64,000 nt of DNA from JAGVPT01 sp964642725 (lineage in GTDB: Bacteria > Bacteroidota > Ignavibacteria > UBA10030 > UBA8401), in assembly GCA_964642725.1 (NCBI GenBank), contig CAZXQG010000007.1, positions 31,031 to 95,030 of the forward strand, in the 5' to 3' direction. The notes beneath the pieces are model-generated. The model saw only the letters and a list, made by a program, of their open reading frames with translations, did no database searches and was not told the origin of the DNA. This document shows positions 27,182 to 35,828 of the stretch, piece by piece. Each line of letters begins with the position of its first letter. Positions within the stretch are counted from its first letter, which is position 1. The translations under genes were made by a program, and so were the position numbers.

Positions 27182-27243
27182 AGTTAAAAGTGAAAAGTGA
27201 AAAACTGCCGGCTACTTTCCACTTTTAACTTTTAACTTTTCAC
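27182..27243. repeat. A/T-rich imperfect inverted repeat built of AAGTTAAAAGTG-like units
   Basis: The two arms (27182-27202 and about 27212-27243) are made of short units such as AGTTAAAAGTG and CTTTTAACTTTTCAC and could fold into a long hairpin. The right arm encodes the last residues (EKLKVKSGK) of the TPR protein. It may act as a terminator or be a mobile intergenic repeat that has taken over the 3' end of the gene. Confidence 0.6.
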
Positions 27244-28363
27244 TGTTTTGTGATTCTTTCGCGCGTTGTAGTAATACTTTAGCAGCCGTTATTTTCTTCC
27301 CTATGTCGCGCTTCGTTTTTCCTTCCATTTGTTCGTATCTGAGAATCGCGCTGCACTCGTCGATAACCGCACTGGTGCGGCCTTCTTCCATCGCAAACTG
27401 CGCAATCTTCAGCCGGCATGTTGCTTCCGAGTACGGATTGCGGACCGGGGCTTTCATCACACTGGCGAGCAATCGCGAAACGGCCGATCGTACAGCAGCG
27501 GTATCCTTGTGCGGCATCCTTTCCACAATGCCGACGAGACACCACAAAAAGGAGCGGTTATCGGGATATACCTCCAATGCTTTCATAACGGTTGAGAATG
27601 CCTCATCGTATCGCTCTTCTTCAGTGAAAACCAGGACGAGGCTGTTCATGGCTACAAATCTTTCGTATGTTCCTTTTTCGCAGGCCGACGACAGTAGCGC
27701 GATCCCCTCTTTTTTTCTGTCATGAATGAAAGGAAGCCATGATAAAAATTCAGTTTTTTTACTCCGCCAATAATAATAGGTCCCCAATCCGTTCATGGCA
27801 TCGTAAAACAGCGGATTGAGGTCCAAGCACCGTTCGAACATTTTTGCCGCATTCATTCCGTCGATAATAGCGTTGGGCCATCCGCCATTTTCCGACTCAG
27901 AGAAAGCGCGATAGGAAATCGCGGTTCCGGCAAAATAGTATCCCCAATCCGCCGAGTCCTTTCTTTCTATAAGATGTTCTGCAAGTATTTCGCCTTTTGC
28001 CAGAAGGGAATCAAAGAGCTGTTGATCAAACACATTTTCATAATCTGAATATTCCGCCTGTATCGTGCCGGCTAGATATAAATAACCTGCCGGGTTATCC
28101 GGATTATTGATTATGACTGATTTAAAAACATCTTTCGCTTCGGAGTATTCTTGTTTCAGAGTCAGGTCTATTCCCTGAATAAGAGAGCCTTGAAGCTGTT
28201 GCTCCGCCGGAAGTTGCGCTGCTACGATACCCGGCTCCACTGTCGCAAGGACAAACATAATTGCTAAGGCAACCCAATAACCGGAGCGAAACAAAGATTG
28301 CTTTGCCCTTTCCTTCGGTTCTTCGCGGTTCAAATCTCTTATTTTCCAAAACATAGCCACCAT
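27212..28363 (-). CDS. TPR-repeat protein, secreted or membrane anchored
   Basis: About 383 residues. A hydrophobic segment (VALAIMFVLATVEPGIVAAQ) near residue 35-50 could be a late signal peptide or anchor, with PAEQQLQGSLIQGIDLTLK following. The rest is helical TPR-like repeats, for example EYSEAKDVFKSVIINNPDNP with AGYLYLAGT, and YDEAFSTVMKALEVYPDNRSF with LWCLVG. TPR proteins bind partner proteins; no specific role can be read. The ATG overlaps the upp stop as TGATG, so the two are coupled; a GTG one codon earlier is also possible. The last codons come from the adjacent A/T-rich repeat. Confidence 0.75.
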   Translation of the reverse strand: MVAMFWKIRDLNREEPKERAKQSLFRSGYWVALAIMFVLATVEPGIVAAQLPAEQQLQGSLIQGIDLTLKQEYSEAKDVFKSVIINNPDNPAGYLYLAGTIQAEYSDYENVFDQQLFDSLLAKGEILAEHLIERKDSADWGYYFAGTAISYRAFSESENGGWPNAIIDGMNAAKMFERCLDLNPLFYDAMNGLGTYYYWRSKKTEFLSWLPFIHDRKKEGIALLSSACEKGTYERFVAMNSLVLVFTEEERYDEAFSTVMKALEVYPDNRSFLWCLVGIVERMPHKDTAAVRSAVSRLLASVMKAPVRNPYSEATCRLKIAQFAMEEGRTSAVIDECSAILRYEQMEGKTKRDIGKKITAAKVLLQRAKESQNSEKLKVKSGK

Positions 28364-28989
28364 CACTCTGTTCCGAAAATTCTATCTCCGGCATCGCCAA
28401 GCCCAGGAAGGATATAGCCTTTATTGTTGAGAGTGCGGTCAAGGCTCGCGCAAAATATTTGAACATCGGGATGATGTTTGGAAACCATCCTCACTCCCGC
28501 CGGTGCCGCAACCAAGCATGCGATGCGGATATTGTTTGCCCCTTTTCTTTTAAGGAATGTTATCGCAGCAGTTGCACTCCCGCCAGTCGCAAGCATCGGG
28601 TCAATAAGAATAGCCAGCGATTTCGAAACTTGCCTCGGAAATTTTGAATAATAATCAACCGGCTTAAGCGTCTTTTCGTTGCGGTACAGCCCGACATGCC
28701 CGACCCGCGCTTCAGGCAGAATGTTGAGAAATCCTTCGACCATTCCCAGTCCGGCGCGAAGCACGGGTACAACAACGATGGGATGGCGTAGAGAAAAACC
28801 CTTCGTTTTCTCCAGCGGGGTTTGAACAGTAAATTCTTTCAGCGTAAAATCTTTTGTGACTTGAAACGCCATCATTCCAGCTACACGCGAAAGGATACGC
28901 CGGAACTCATCATTCGAGGTTTTCGCATCGCGCAATATCGTCAAATCTCTCTGAATGATCGGGTGTTTGACAATGGTGAGGTTTTTCAT
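28363..28989 (-). CDS. upp: uracil phosphoribosyltransferase
   Basis: 208 residues, normal length. It converts uracil and PRPP to UMP in pyrimidine salvage. The PRPP-binding loop LIDPMLATGGSA and the uracil-binding C-terminus YILPGLGDAGDRIFGT are both complete, and VPVLRAGLGMVEGF is conserved. The gene is followed by a TPR protein that overlaps its stop codon. A short tandem repeat lies just upstream. Confidence 0.97.
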   Translation of the reverse strand: MKNLTIVKHPIIQRDLTILRDAKTSNDEFRRILSRVAGMMAFQVTKDFTLKEFTVQTPLEKTKGFSLRHPIVVVPVLRAGLGMVEGFLNILPEARVGHVGLYRNEKTLKPVDYYSKFPRQVSKSLAILIDPMLATGGSATAAITFLKRKGANNIRIACLVAAPAGVRMVSKHHPDVQIFCASLDRTLNNKGYILPGLGDAGDRIFGTE

Positions 28990-29003
28990 AGGATTTAGAT
29001 CGC

Positions 29004-29066
29004 TGTTAGCTTTTAGGTGTTAGCTTTTGGGTGTTAGGTGTTAACTGTTAGGTATTAGCTGTTAGG
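29004..29066. repeat. degenerate short tandem repeat (TGTTAGCTTTTAGG-like)
   Basis: About 60 bp built from variants of TGTTAGCTTTTAGG and the shorter TGTTAGG. It lies between upp and the flavoprotein gene, about 15 bp upstream of the upp ATG, so it covers the region where the upp promoter or leader would be. Confidence 0.7.
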
Positions 29067-29105
29067 CCTTGATTTGCCTTTAATCTCATTTCCTGTTATT
29101 CACGT

Positions 29106-30476
29106 TCAACTTCCCATTTTTAATTTTTTCCCCAATTGCTCTGCCGCAATAGAAATTCCATCCCACAAAGGCGCGAACGGTGGTGAATAAATCAAGTCAA
29201 GTTGCTCAACATCGTCAATTGACATTCCATGGCGGATTGCGGCTGCCAGTGTATTCGCCCGAAGGACAGCTCCGCTGTCGCCTATCACGTTCGCTCCGAG
29301 AAGTGCCCGCCTTTTTCGGTCTGCGATGAGCGTGAAGAGAATGTCTCTTGTTCCCGGCATCATGCCGACTTTTGACCGAGCGTGAATAGTGTGAGCGACT
29401 GCATCAAAAGATGCGCTCCTTGCTTCCTTCAAGCTCAGTCCGACGTGAGCGACTTCTTTGTTGAAAACGCGCACGCCGATTGCGCGTATCGTCCCTTTGA
29501 AAACTGCCTTCCCGCCAGCCGCATTTTCTCCAGCAACTCTTCCAGTCTTGCTTGCGGTTGTTGCAAGCGATAGGTACATCGGCTTTTTTGAGACGATATT
29601 GCGAAGCTCGCAACAATCGCCGCCGGCGAAAATATTTTCTGCGCCGAGAACTCTCATTTTTTCATCGACACATATTCCGCCAAAGCCTCCGATTTGAATT
29701 CCCGCTGCTTCCGCGAGTTTTGAATTCGGTGCAACTCCAACGGCAACGACCACAATGTCGGTTTCAATAGTCCGGTCGGGAGTTCCTACAGCCGCCACGT
29801 TGCCTTTCGCCCCGACGCCGAGCCATTCCACCTTTGTGTTTGGAAGATACGCCACCCCATGTTTCTGAATTTCTTCCATCACCAGCGTCCTTCCCTCTTC
29901 TTCCAATCCGGACATTGGCATCGGGCCATTGTGCACCATCGTCACCTCAATCCCCCGGCGTACAAATGCATCCGCCATTTCCAGTCCGATGAACCCCGCG
30001 CCCACAATGACCGCATTGCGCGGTCTCTCTTCATCGATGAATTTTTTCATCGAGTACGCTTCGTCGAGACTTTTAACGGTAAAGACATTTCTGCACTTCT
30101 CCCCTTCAATGTTCAGAGTCTTCGGCGACGAACCGGTTGCTACGATCAATTTGTCGTACCGCTCATTGCTCGACGTTCCATCCTTAAGATGCCGTACTTT
30201 TATTTCTTTTTTCGCCGGCAGAATCTCTTCAACCGAATGCAACAGCTTCGCGCTGATCCCCTTGTCCTCCTGTAACCTCTCAGGTGTAAAAATTACCAAC
30301 TTACCTGCATCATCGATTTCATTGCTCATGAGGTACGGGATTTCACAGACACCGTATGAGATGTATTCGCCTTGTTCAAAAAGAACGACCTCCGACTCCG
30401 GGTCAATTCGTTTCGCTTTCGCTGCAGCGCTCGGTCCCGCGGCCACTCCGCCTATAACGAGAATGCGGCGTTTCAT
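29106..30476 (-). CDS. FAD-dependent CoA-disulfide reductase-like oxidoreductase
   Basis: 456 residues from the ATG at 30476. The FAD-binding GGVAAGPSAA is at the start and the NAD(P)H-binding GAGFIGLEMADAF in the middle; a dimerisation domain forms the C-terminus. The redox cysteine is C44 in ISYGVCEIPY, the position of the single catalytic Cys of CoA-disulfide reductases and NADH oxidases. Exact substrate (CoA disulfide, oxygen, polysulfide) is uncertain. The start overlaps the der stop as ATGA, so translation is coupled. The longer frame to 30527 lies inside der and is unlikely. Confidence 0.88.
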   Translation of the reverse strand: MKRRILVIGGVAAGPSAAAKAKRIDPESEVVLFEQGEYISYGVCEIPYLMSNEIDDAGKLVIFTPERLQEDKGISAKLLHSVEEILPAKKEIKVRHLKDGTSSNERYDKLIVATGSSPKTLNIEGEKCRNVFTVKSLDEAYSMKKFIDEERPRNAVIVGAGFIGLEMADAFVRRGIEVTMVHNGPMPMSGLEEEGRTLVMEEIQKHGVAYLPNTKVEWLGVGAKGNVAAVGTPDRTIETDIVVVAVGVAPNSKLAEAAGIQIGGFGGICVDEKMRVLGAENIFAGGDCCELRNIVSKKPMYLSLATTASKTGRVAGENAAGGKAVFKGTIRAIGVRVFNKEVAHVGLSLKEARSASFDAVAHTIHARSKVGMMPGTRDILFTLIADRKRRALLGANVIGDSGAVLRANTLAAAIRHGMSIDDVEQLDLIYSPPFAPLWDGISIAAEQLGKKLKMGS

Positions 30477-31792
30477 CCATGCTTCCTTCTGAACTGAAGC
30501 GTAAGCGGAACTCCCGCAAATCCCCAATGTTCGCGGATTTTATTTTCAAGGTAGCGCTTGTAGCTGTCGGTGATGAGTTTCGGCTCGCTGGCAAAGAACG
30601 TAAAAATTGGCGGCAGCGTCTTTACCTGCGTTACGTAATTCAGCTTTACATCCTTGCCAGTCTTCGTCGACGGCGGATAATGCTGGATATCGGCGAGAAG
30701 AATTTTATTCAGTTCGCTAGTTCCGATACGTTTAGAACGCTCCTCATGTACCAGTTTCGCCATTTCTATTACTTTAAAAATTCTTTGTTTTGTTTTTGCA
30801 GAGATGAATACAAGCGGAATATAGTCGTAGGTGCGGAGCTTCTCCCGAATTGTTTTCTCAAAATTCTTTGATGTCGAATTGTCTTTATCGGCTACCAGGT
30901 CCCATTTGTTTACTGCAATAACAACGCCCCTGTTTCGGTCGATCACCGACTGAATGATCATCAAATCCTGCTTCTCGATCTTCTCGCTGGCGTCGAACAA
31001 CACCACCGCAACGTTGCACCGTTCGATGCTTTTCAGCGTGCGGACTGTCGAATAAAACTCTATACTTTCGCGTATCCGTTTCTTTTTGATCAAACCAGCG
31101 GTATCGATCAGAATAATTTCTTGTCCGTAATGTTTCAGCACCGTATCAATCGGGTCGCGGGTTGTGCCCGCGATGGGAGTAACGATAGTCCGGTCTTCGC
31201 CGATAATAGCATTGACCAAAGAGGATTTACCAACGTTTGGTTTTCCAATGACCGCAAGTTTCAGGCGTATATCTGCTGCCTCATCTTTACCGTCCACCGA
31301 AATATTTTTTGTCATGATGTCGAGGAAATCGCCGATCTGTCTTCCGCCGAGTGCGGAGATTGAAGTCGGGTCGCCGAGTCCGAGCGAATGAAACTCTGCC
31401 GCTTCATACTCCGACGCTGCGTTATCGACTTTATTCACGACGAGCAAAACCGGCTTGTTCGATTTGCGCAGGATTGAAGCAATCTCTTTGTCGATCTGAG
31501 TGATTCCCTCTTTCGCGTCAACAACGAAAATGATCTCATCCGCTTCGTCGATAGCGATGTGCGACTGTTCGCGGATCGCTTTCTCAAACAATTCTTCCGA
31601 TTTCGGAACAAAGCCTCCGGTATCGATCAACGTAAACGACTTTCCGCACCATTGCGCCGATGCATAATGGCGGTCGCGCGTAACACCAGGCTGGTCGTGT
31701 ACAATGGCATCTTGCGAGCCTACGATGCGATTAAAAAGAGTCGACTTGCCGACGTTCGGGCGGCCGATGATGGCTATGAGATGTGCGGACAT
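30473..31792 (-). CDS. der: ribosome-assembly GTPase Der (EngA)
   Basis: 439 residues from the ATG at 31792. Two GTPase domains in tandem: GRPNVGKSTLFNRI and GKPNVGKSSLVNAI as G1 motifs, DTGGF and DTAGL as G3, and NKVD and NKWD as G4. A C-terminal KH-like domain (KLNYVTQVKTLPPIFTFFAS) follows. The arrangement is unique to Der, needed for 50S subunit maturation. The longer frame to 31882 adds 30 residues with no family support. Followed by the overlapping flavoprotein gene. Confidence 0.97.
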   Translation of the reverse strand: MSAHLIAIIGRPNVGKSTLFNRIVGSQDAIVHDQPGVTRDRHYASAQWCGKSFTLIDTGGFVPKSEELFEKAIREQSHIAIDEADEIIFVVDAKEGITQIDKEIASILRKSNKPVLLVVNKVDNAASEYEAAEFHSLGLGDPTSISALGGRQIGDFLDIMTKNISVDGKDEAADIRLKLAVIGKPNVGKSSLVNAIIGEDRTIVTPIAGTTRDPIDTVLKHYGQEIILIDTAGLIKKKRIRESIEFYSTVRTLKSIERCNVAVVLFDASEKIEKQDLMIIQSVIDRNRGVVIAVNKWDLVADKDNSTSKNFEKTIREKLRTYDYIPLVFISAKTKQRIFKVIEMAKLVHEERSKRIGTSELNKILLADIQHYPPSTKTGKDVKLNYVTQVKTLPPIFTFFASEPKLITDSYKRYLENKIREHWGFAGVPLTLQFRRKHG

Positions 31793-32069
31793 TTTGGGAC
31801 CAGTTTGCTTATTGCAGGCTATCGAGTGAGTAAACTCACCGATTGTGTCATGTATAATAGACAAAAACGGCGAGAGTTTCAATGACGGGAAAGCCCTGGC
31901 TGTGTCATAACTTACTGCTCTACTTTCTATCCCTGGTTTGCATGTTCTCCGAAAGCTTCCTAAATTAGCGAGGGATTAGAGGGGGGCTCCCTCCTTCAAT
32001 CCAAAGTTCACGATTAGCAATAAAAAGGCAACGAGATTATATTGTCATTTGCGACCTCCTTAAAACAAG

Positions 32070-35000
32070 ATGACACAAGAATATTTGAAAAAGATAGCGG
32101 CGACAACGGCGCAAGGCGATGCGCGCGAGGAGAGTTATTACCGGCACTTCTCAAATTTTCTCGAATCTTTTTCTGAAAGTATCGAAAAAAAACATATTCA
32201 AATTACAACACTCCCGAAAAAAACCGAGGCTGGCAACCCCGATTTTCGGATATGGGATGGAAAACAAAAAATAGTCGGTTACATTGAGGCAAAAAAACCC
32301 GGTGAGAACTTAGATGATATTGAATCAAGCCCACAATTAAAAAGATACCGAATTACCTTCCCCAATCTTATCCTTACAGATTTTTACGAATTCCGCTTAT
32401 ACCGCAACGGAGAGTTGATTGATAAAGCTCTTGTCGGCAGATCGTTCATTGCAAAAACATTAAAAGCCCTTCCGCCAGTTGAAAACGAAACTAAATTTAT
32501 CACGCTTCTCGAAAAGTTCTTTGCGTTCAGTTTGCCTAATGTCCTTACCGCTCAGTCTCTGGCGGTAGAATTAGCAAAGAGAACGGGATTTTTACGGGAT
32601 GAAGTGGTCGTGAAAGAACTGGAGGAAGAGGAAAAAGGAAAAGGGAAGATTTTCGGCTTTTATTCCGCCTTTAAACAGTATCTTGTCGCCGACTTGTCGC
32701 AAAAGGATTTTGCCGACATCTACTCCCAGACCATTACCTACGGACTTTTTGCCGCACGCACAAGGGCGAACGGAGAGTTTAACCGCAAAATCGCCTACGA
32801 TCTCATTCCAAAGACAATCGGTATCTTACGGGACGTGTTTAGCTTCATTTCGCTGGGAGCGGTGCCGCTTCAGATGGAAGTCATCATCGACGACATTGCC
32901 GAAGTATTACACGCGGCCGATGTCAAAAAGATATTGGATGAATACTACAGAAAAGGCAAAGGGGAAGACCCGATCGTTCATTTCTATGAAACCTTTCTTA
33001 ATGTGTACGACCCTGCGACGCGGGAAAAAAGAGGCGTCTATTACACTCCGGAACCGGTAGTAAGATATATTGTCCGCGCTATTCACAGTTTGTTGAAAAC
33101 GCACTTCCATTTAGAGGACGGTCTAGCCAGCAAGGAACTAACGCTGCTCGACCCGGCCGGCGGTACCTTAACATTCCCTGCGGAAGCGATTAAATTGGCA
33201 GTCGAAGAGTTCACGTCAAAGTACGGTGATGCGGGGAAAACAAAACTGATCAAAAATCAAATCCTGAAGAATTTTTACGCGTTTGAGTTGATGATGGCTC
33301 CGTATGCCATCGGGCATATTAAGATCAGTTTTCTGCTGGAAGAACTCGGCTACACCATGCAGGACGATGACAGGTTCAAGCTCTATCTCACCAATACGCT
33401 GGACATGGAAGATCTGAAACAAACAGAAATTCCGGGACTCGAATCTCTAAGCGATGAAAGTCATTTAGCGGGTAAGATAAAACAGAAAGAGCCAATCTTG
33501 GTCATATTGGGGAATCCACCATACTCGGGCATTTCGGCCAACATTAATGATTGGACGGAAAAGCTTCTAAAACAAAACTTAGACGGCGCTCAAACATACT
33601 ATGAAGTTGATGGCGAGCCGTTAGGCGAAAAGAAATTATGGCTGCAGGACGATTACGTAAAATTTCTGCGTTTTGCTCAGTGGCAAATTCACAAAGCGGG
33701 CCAAGGCATTGTGGGAATGATTACGAATCACAGTTATTTGGATAATCCTACCTTTCGTGGAATGCGTCAGAGTTTGATGAAAACATTTAATGAAATCTAC
33801 ATTATTGACCTTCACGGAAATTCACAAAAGAAAGAAACAACGCCGGACGGCGGCAAAGATGAAAACGTATTTGATATACGTCAAGGCACCGCAATTGCGC
33901 TTTTTGCAAAGAAAAGAAATCTGATTGGCTCTAAGATTTATCATCGTGATTTGTTTGGGTTGCGGGAAGACAAATATAATTGGCTGGGTGAGAAAGCCTT
34001 TAAAACAAAAGATTATGAGACAATAAAACCTGAAACACCCTGGTATTTATTTATTAAGAGGAACACGAAAGAAATAGAATATTATGATAAATGGTGGAAG
34101 GTCAATGATATTTTTCCTGTAAACGTAACTGGTATTGTAACTGCGAGAGATGGGTTTGTAATCGGCTTTAATGAAATGGAAGTTTACAACAGGATGTTAC
34201 AATTCAGAAATCTAAGAATTGCTGACGAAGTAATCAAACAAACTTTTTCTTTAAAAGATACAAGGGGTTGGAAGTTCCCCGAAGCTAGAAAAATATCTGC
34301 AAAAGATGCCGATTGGAAAGAAAAGTTTCAAAAAATACTATATCGTCCATTTGACATCAGATCCATATACTATTCTGATTATATGGTAGATTGGGGAAGA
34401 CCGGAATTAATGCAGCACATACTAAAAGAGAATTTATCACTCTGTTTTATGCGTCAATATTCAGGCCATGAACCATATTCTCACGCGTTAGTTTCTGAAT
34501 ACATGGTTGACAACAGAACATTTTTTAGCAGCAAAGGAGTCATTCAACAAGCGCCGTTGTATCTTTATCCAACCGAACAAAAGAGAAAGGGAAGCATTCT
34601 TCAGACAATGATGCTATTTGAGCCGGAATCGGAATATCCCAAAAAAGTAAAAGGGAAGATTGCCAACATCGCGCCGCAATTATTTGAACGGTTAGAAAAA
34701 GCCTATAAGAAGAAGCCGAGTCCGGAGCAAGTTTTGCAGTATGTGTATGCCGTTTTATACAGCAACACCTACAGAGAAAAATACGCAGAGTTTTTAAAAA
34801 TAGATTTCCCGCGAATTCCCTTTACAAATAGTTATGCGTTGTTTCTGCAAGTTGCCGAATTAGGAGAAGAAATTATTGAATTGCATCTATTTAAGCATAA
34901 ATCCTTGAATAATCCTGCCACAAAATATCGCGGCAAGGGAGACGAGGATGTTATAGGAAAGCCTATTTATGATGAAGAAAAAGAAATCGTCCATATTAAC

Positions 35001-35216
35001 GAACACCGCTATTTTGAGAACGTAACGCCCAAAGTCTGGAATTATCAAATCGGCGGGTATCAAGTGATGGATAAATATTTGAAAGACCGCAAAGGTAGAC
35101 AAATGGACGACCCGGGACATTATTGTAAAATGGCTACTGCAATCGCAAAGACGATTGAATTACAAGAAAAGATTGATAAATTATTTGTAAAAGTTGATAA
35201 AAGGGTAATCGTTTAA
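32070..35216 (+). CDS. single-chain restriction-modification enzyme (type IIG/ISP-like, N6-adenine methylase)
   Basis: 1048 residues. The N-terminus holds a nuclease motif: P57-D58 in GNPDFRIWD and E73-x-K75 in GYIEAKKP, a PD-(D/E)xK site. A helical linker leads to the methylase: GVYYTPEPVVRYI, SAM motif I as LLDPAGGTLTF (about 360-369), and the catalytic NPPY in LGNPPYSG (482-485). The C-terminal 450 residues should hold the target recognition domain. No helicase motifs are present between nuclease and methylase, so it differs from the long LlaBIII-type ISP enzymes. The gene is alone, with no specificity or other defence gene beside it, and by eye is more A/T-rich than its surroundings, suggesting horizontal transfer. 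Confidence 0.85.
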   Translation: MTQEYLKKIAATTAQGDAREESYYRHFSNFLESFSESIEKKHIQITTLPKKTEAGNPDFRIWDGKQKIVGYIEAKKPGENLDDIESSPQLKRYRITFPNLILTDFYEFRLYRNGELIDKALVGRSFIAKTLKALPPVENETKFITLLEKFFAFSLPNVLTAQSLAVELAKRTGFLRDEVVVKELEEEEKGKGKIFGFYSAFKQYLVADLSQKDFADIYSQTITYGLFAARTRANGEFNRKIAYDLIPKTIGILRDVFSFISLGAVPLQMEVIIDDIAEVLHAADVKKILDEYYRKGKGEDPIVHFYETFLNVYDPATREKRGVYYTPEPVVRYIVRAIHSLLKTHFHLEDGLASKELTLLDPAGGTLTFPAEAIKLAVEEFTSKYGDAGKTKLIKNQILKNFYAFELMMAPYAIGHIKISFLLEELGYTMQDDDRFKLYLTNTLDMEDLKQTEIPGLESLSDESHLAGKIKQKEPILVILGNPPYSGISANINDWTEKLLKQNLDGAQTYYEVDGEPLGEKKLWLQDDYVKFLRFAQWQIHKAGQGIVGMITNHSYLDNPTFRGMRQSLMKTFNEIYIIDLHGNSQKKETTPDGGKDENVFDIRQGTAIALFAKKRNLIGSKIYHRDLFGLREDKYNWLGEKAFKTKDYETIKPETPWYLFIKRNTKEIEYYDKWWKVNDIFPVNVTGIVTARDGFVIGFNEMEVYNRMLQFRNLRIADEVIKQTFSLKDTRGWKFPEARKISAKDADWKEKFQKILYRPFDIRSIYYSDYMVDWGRPELMQHILKENLSLCFMRQYSGHEPYSHALVSEYMVDNRTFFSSKGVIQQAPLYLYPTEQKRKGSILQTMMLFEPESEYPKKVKGKIANIAPQLFERLEKAYKKKPSPEQVLQYVYAVLYSNTYREKYAEFLKIDFPRIPFTNSYALFLQVAELGEEIIELHLFKHKSLNNPATKYRGKGDEDVIGKPIYDEEKEIVHINEHRYFENVTPKVWNYQIGGYQVMDKYLKDRKGRQMDDPGHYCKMATAIAKTIELQEKIDKLFVKVDKRVIV

Positions 35217-35261
35217 TGTTTGACATTGTATCATCCGCACAAATGATCCAGGGACAAAGTA

Positions 35262-35756
35262 ATGGCAGGTAAAGTCGTTGGAATATTTATTGCCGGAGAG
35301 AAAGAACAGCTCCCGGTGTCAGTCAATTCGGTTGAGGCAATCGCACATCGCGGCCTCGTCGGCGACCGCTATTACGCAAACTCAGGCACCTTCTCCGGAA
35401 CTGAACCTCTCGGTCCGGGACGGGAGATAACACTCATTGAAGAAGAGAGTGTCAATAGCTTGAGCGAGCAGCTTCATCAAACGGTCAATCCTGCGCAACT
35501 TCGCAGGAATGTGATGACGCAAGGAATTCGCCTGAATGACCTTGTCGGGCGGGAATTTATGATCGGCAAAATCAGGCTGCTTGGAGTAAGATTATGCCAT
35601 CCTTGCGCTCATTTAGAACGGCTGAGCGGTTGGGATCTAATGACACAGCTAAAGGAGAGAGGCGGCCTGCGAGCTGACATTCTGGATAACGGATGGCTGC
35701 ATCTGGGCGACACGGTGAATGTCCATCCGGAGTTGCCATCAGAGGCGAGCCTCTGA
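35262..35756 (+). CDS. MOSC-domain protein
   Basis: 164 residues, a stand-alone MOSC beta-barrel of the kind found in YiiM and molybdenum-cofactor sulfurases. Family marks are HRGLVGDRYYA near the start, REITLIEEESV, RRNVMTQGI and LCHPCAHLERLSG; C112 and C115 in the last motif include the conserved Cys expected to carry sulfur or bind metal. Function in stand-alone members is mostly detoxification of N-hydroxylated compounds or unknown. It starts about 45 bp after the restriction-modification gene and 70 bp before a TonB receptor; no functional link is clear. Confidence 0.85.
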   Translation: MAGKVVGIFIAGEKEQLPVSVNSVEAIAHRGLVGDRYYANSGTFSGTEPLGPGREITLIEEESVNSLSEQLHQTVNPAQLRRNVMTQGIRLNDLVGREFMIGKIRLLGVRLCHPCAHLERLSGWDLMTQLKERGGLRADILDNGWLHLGDTVNVHPELPSEASL

Positions 35757-35828
35757 CCAATCGTTATTTCCCATCTCAACACTTTTACTTGTCACTCAAA
35801 CTGAATTTAAATGTGAGACATTTATATC

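Noticed and set aside
31978..32003. GAGGG...CCCTC hairpin between der and the restriction-modification gene
   Set aside because: Irregular stem with no T-run; the two genes are divergent so no terminator is expected there.
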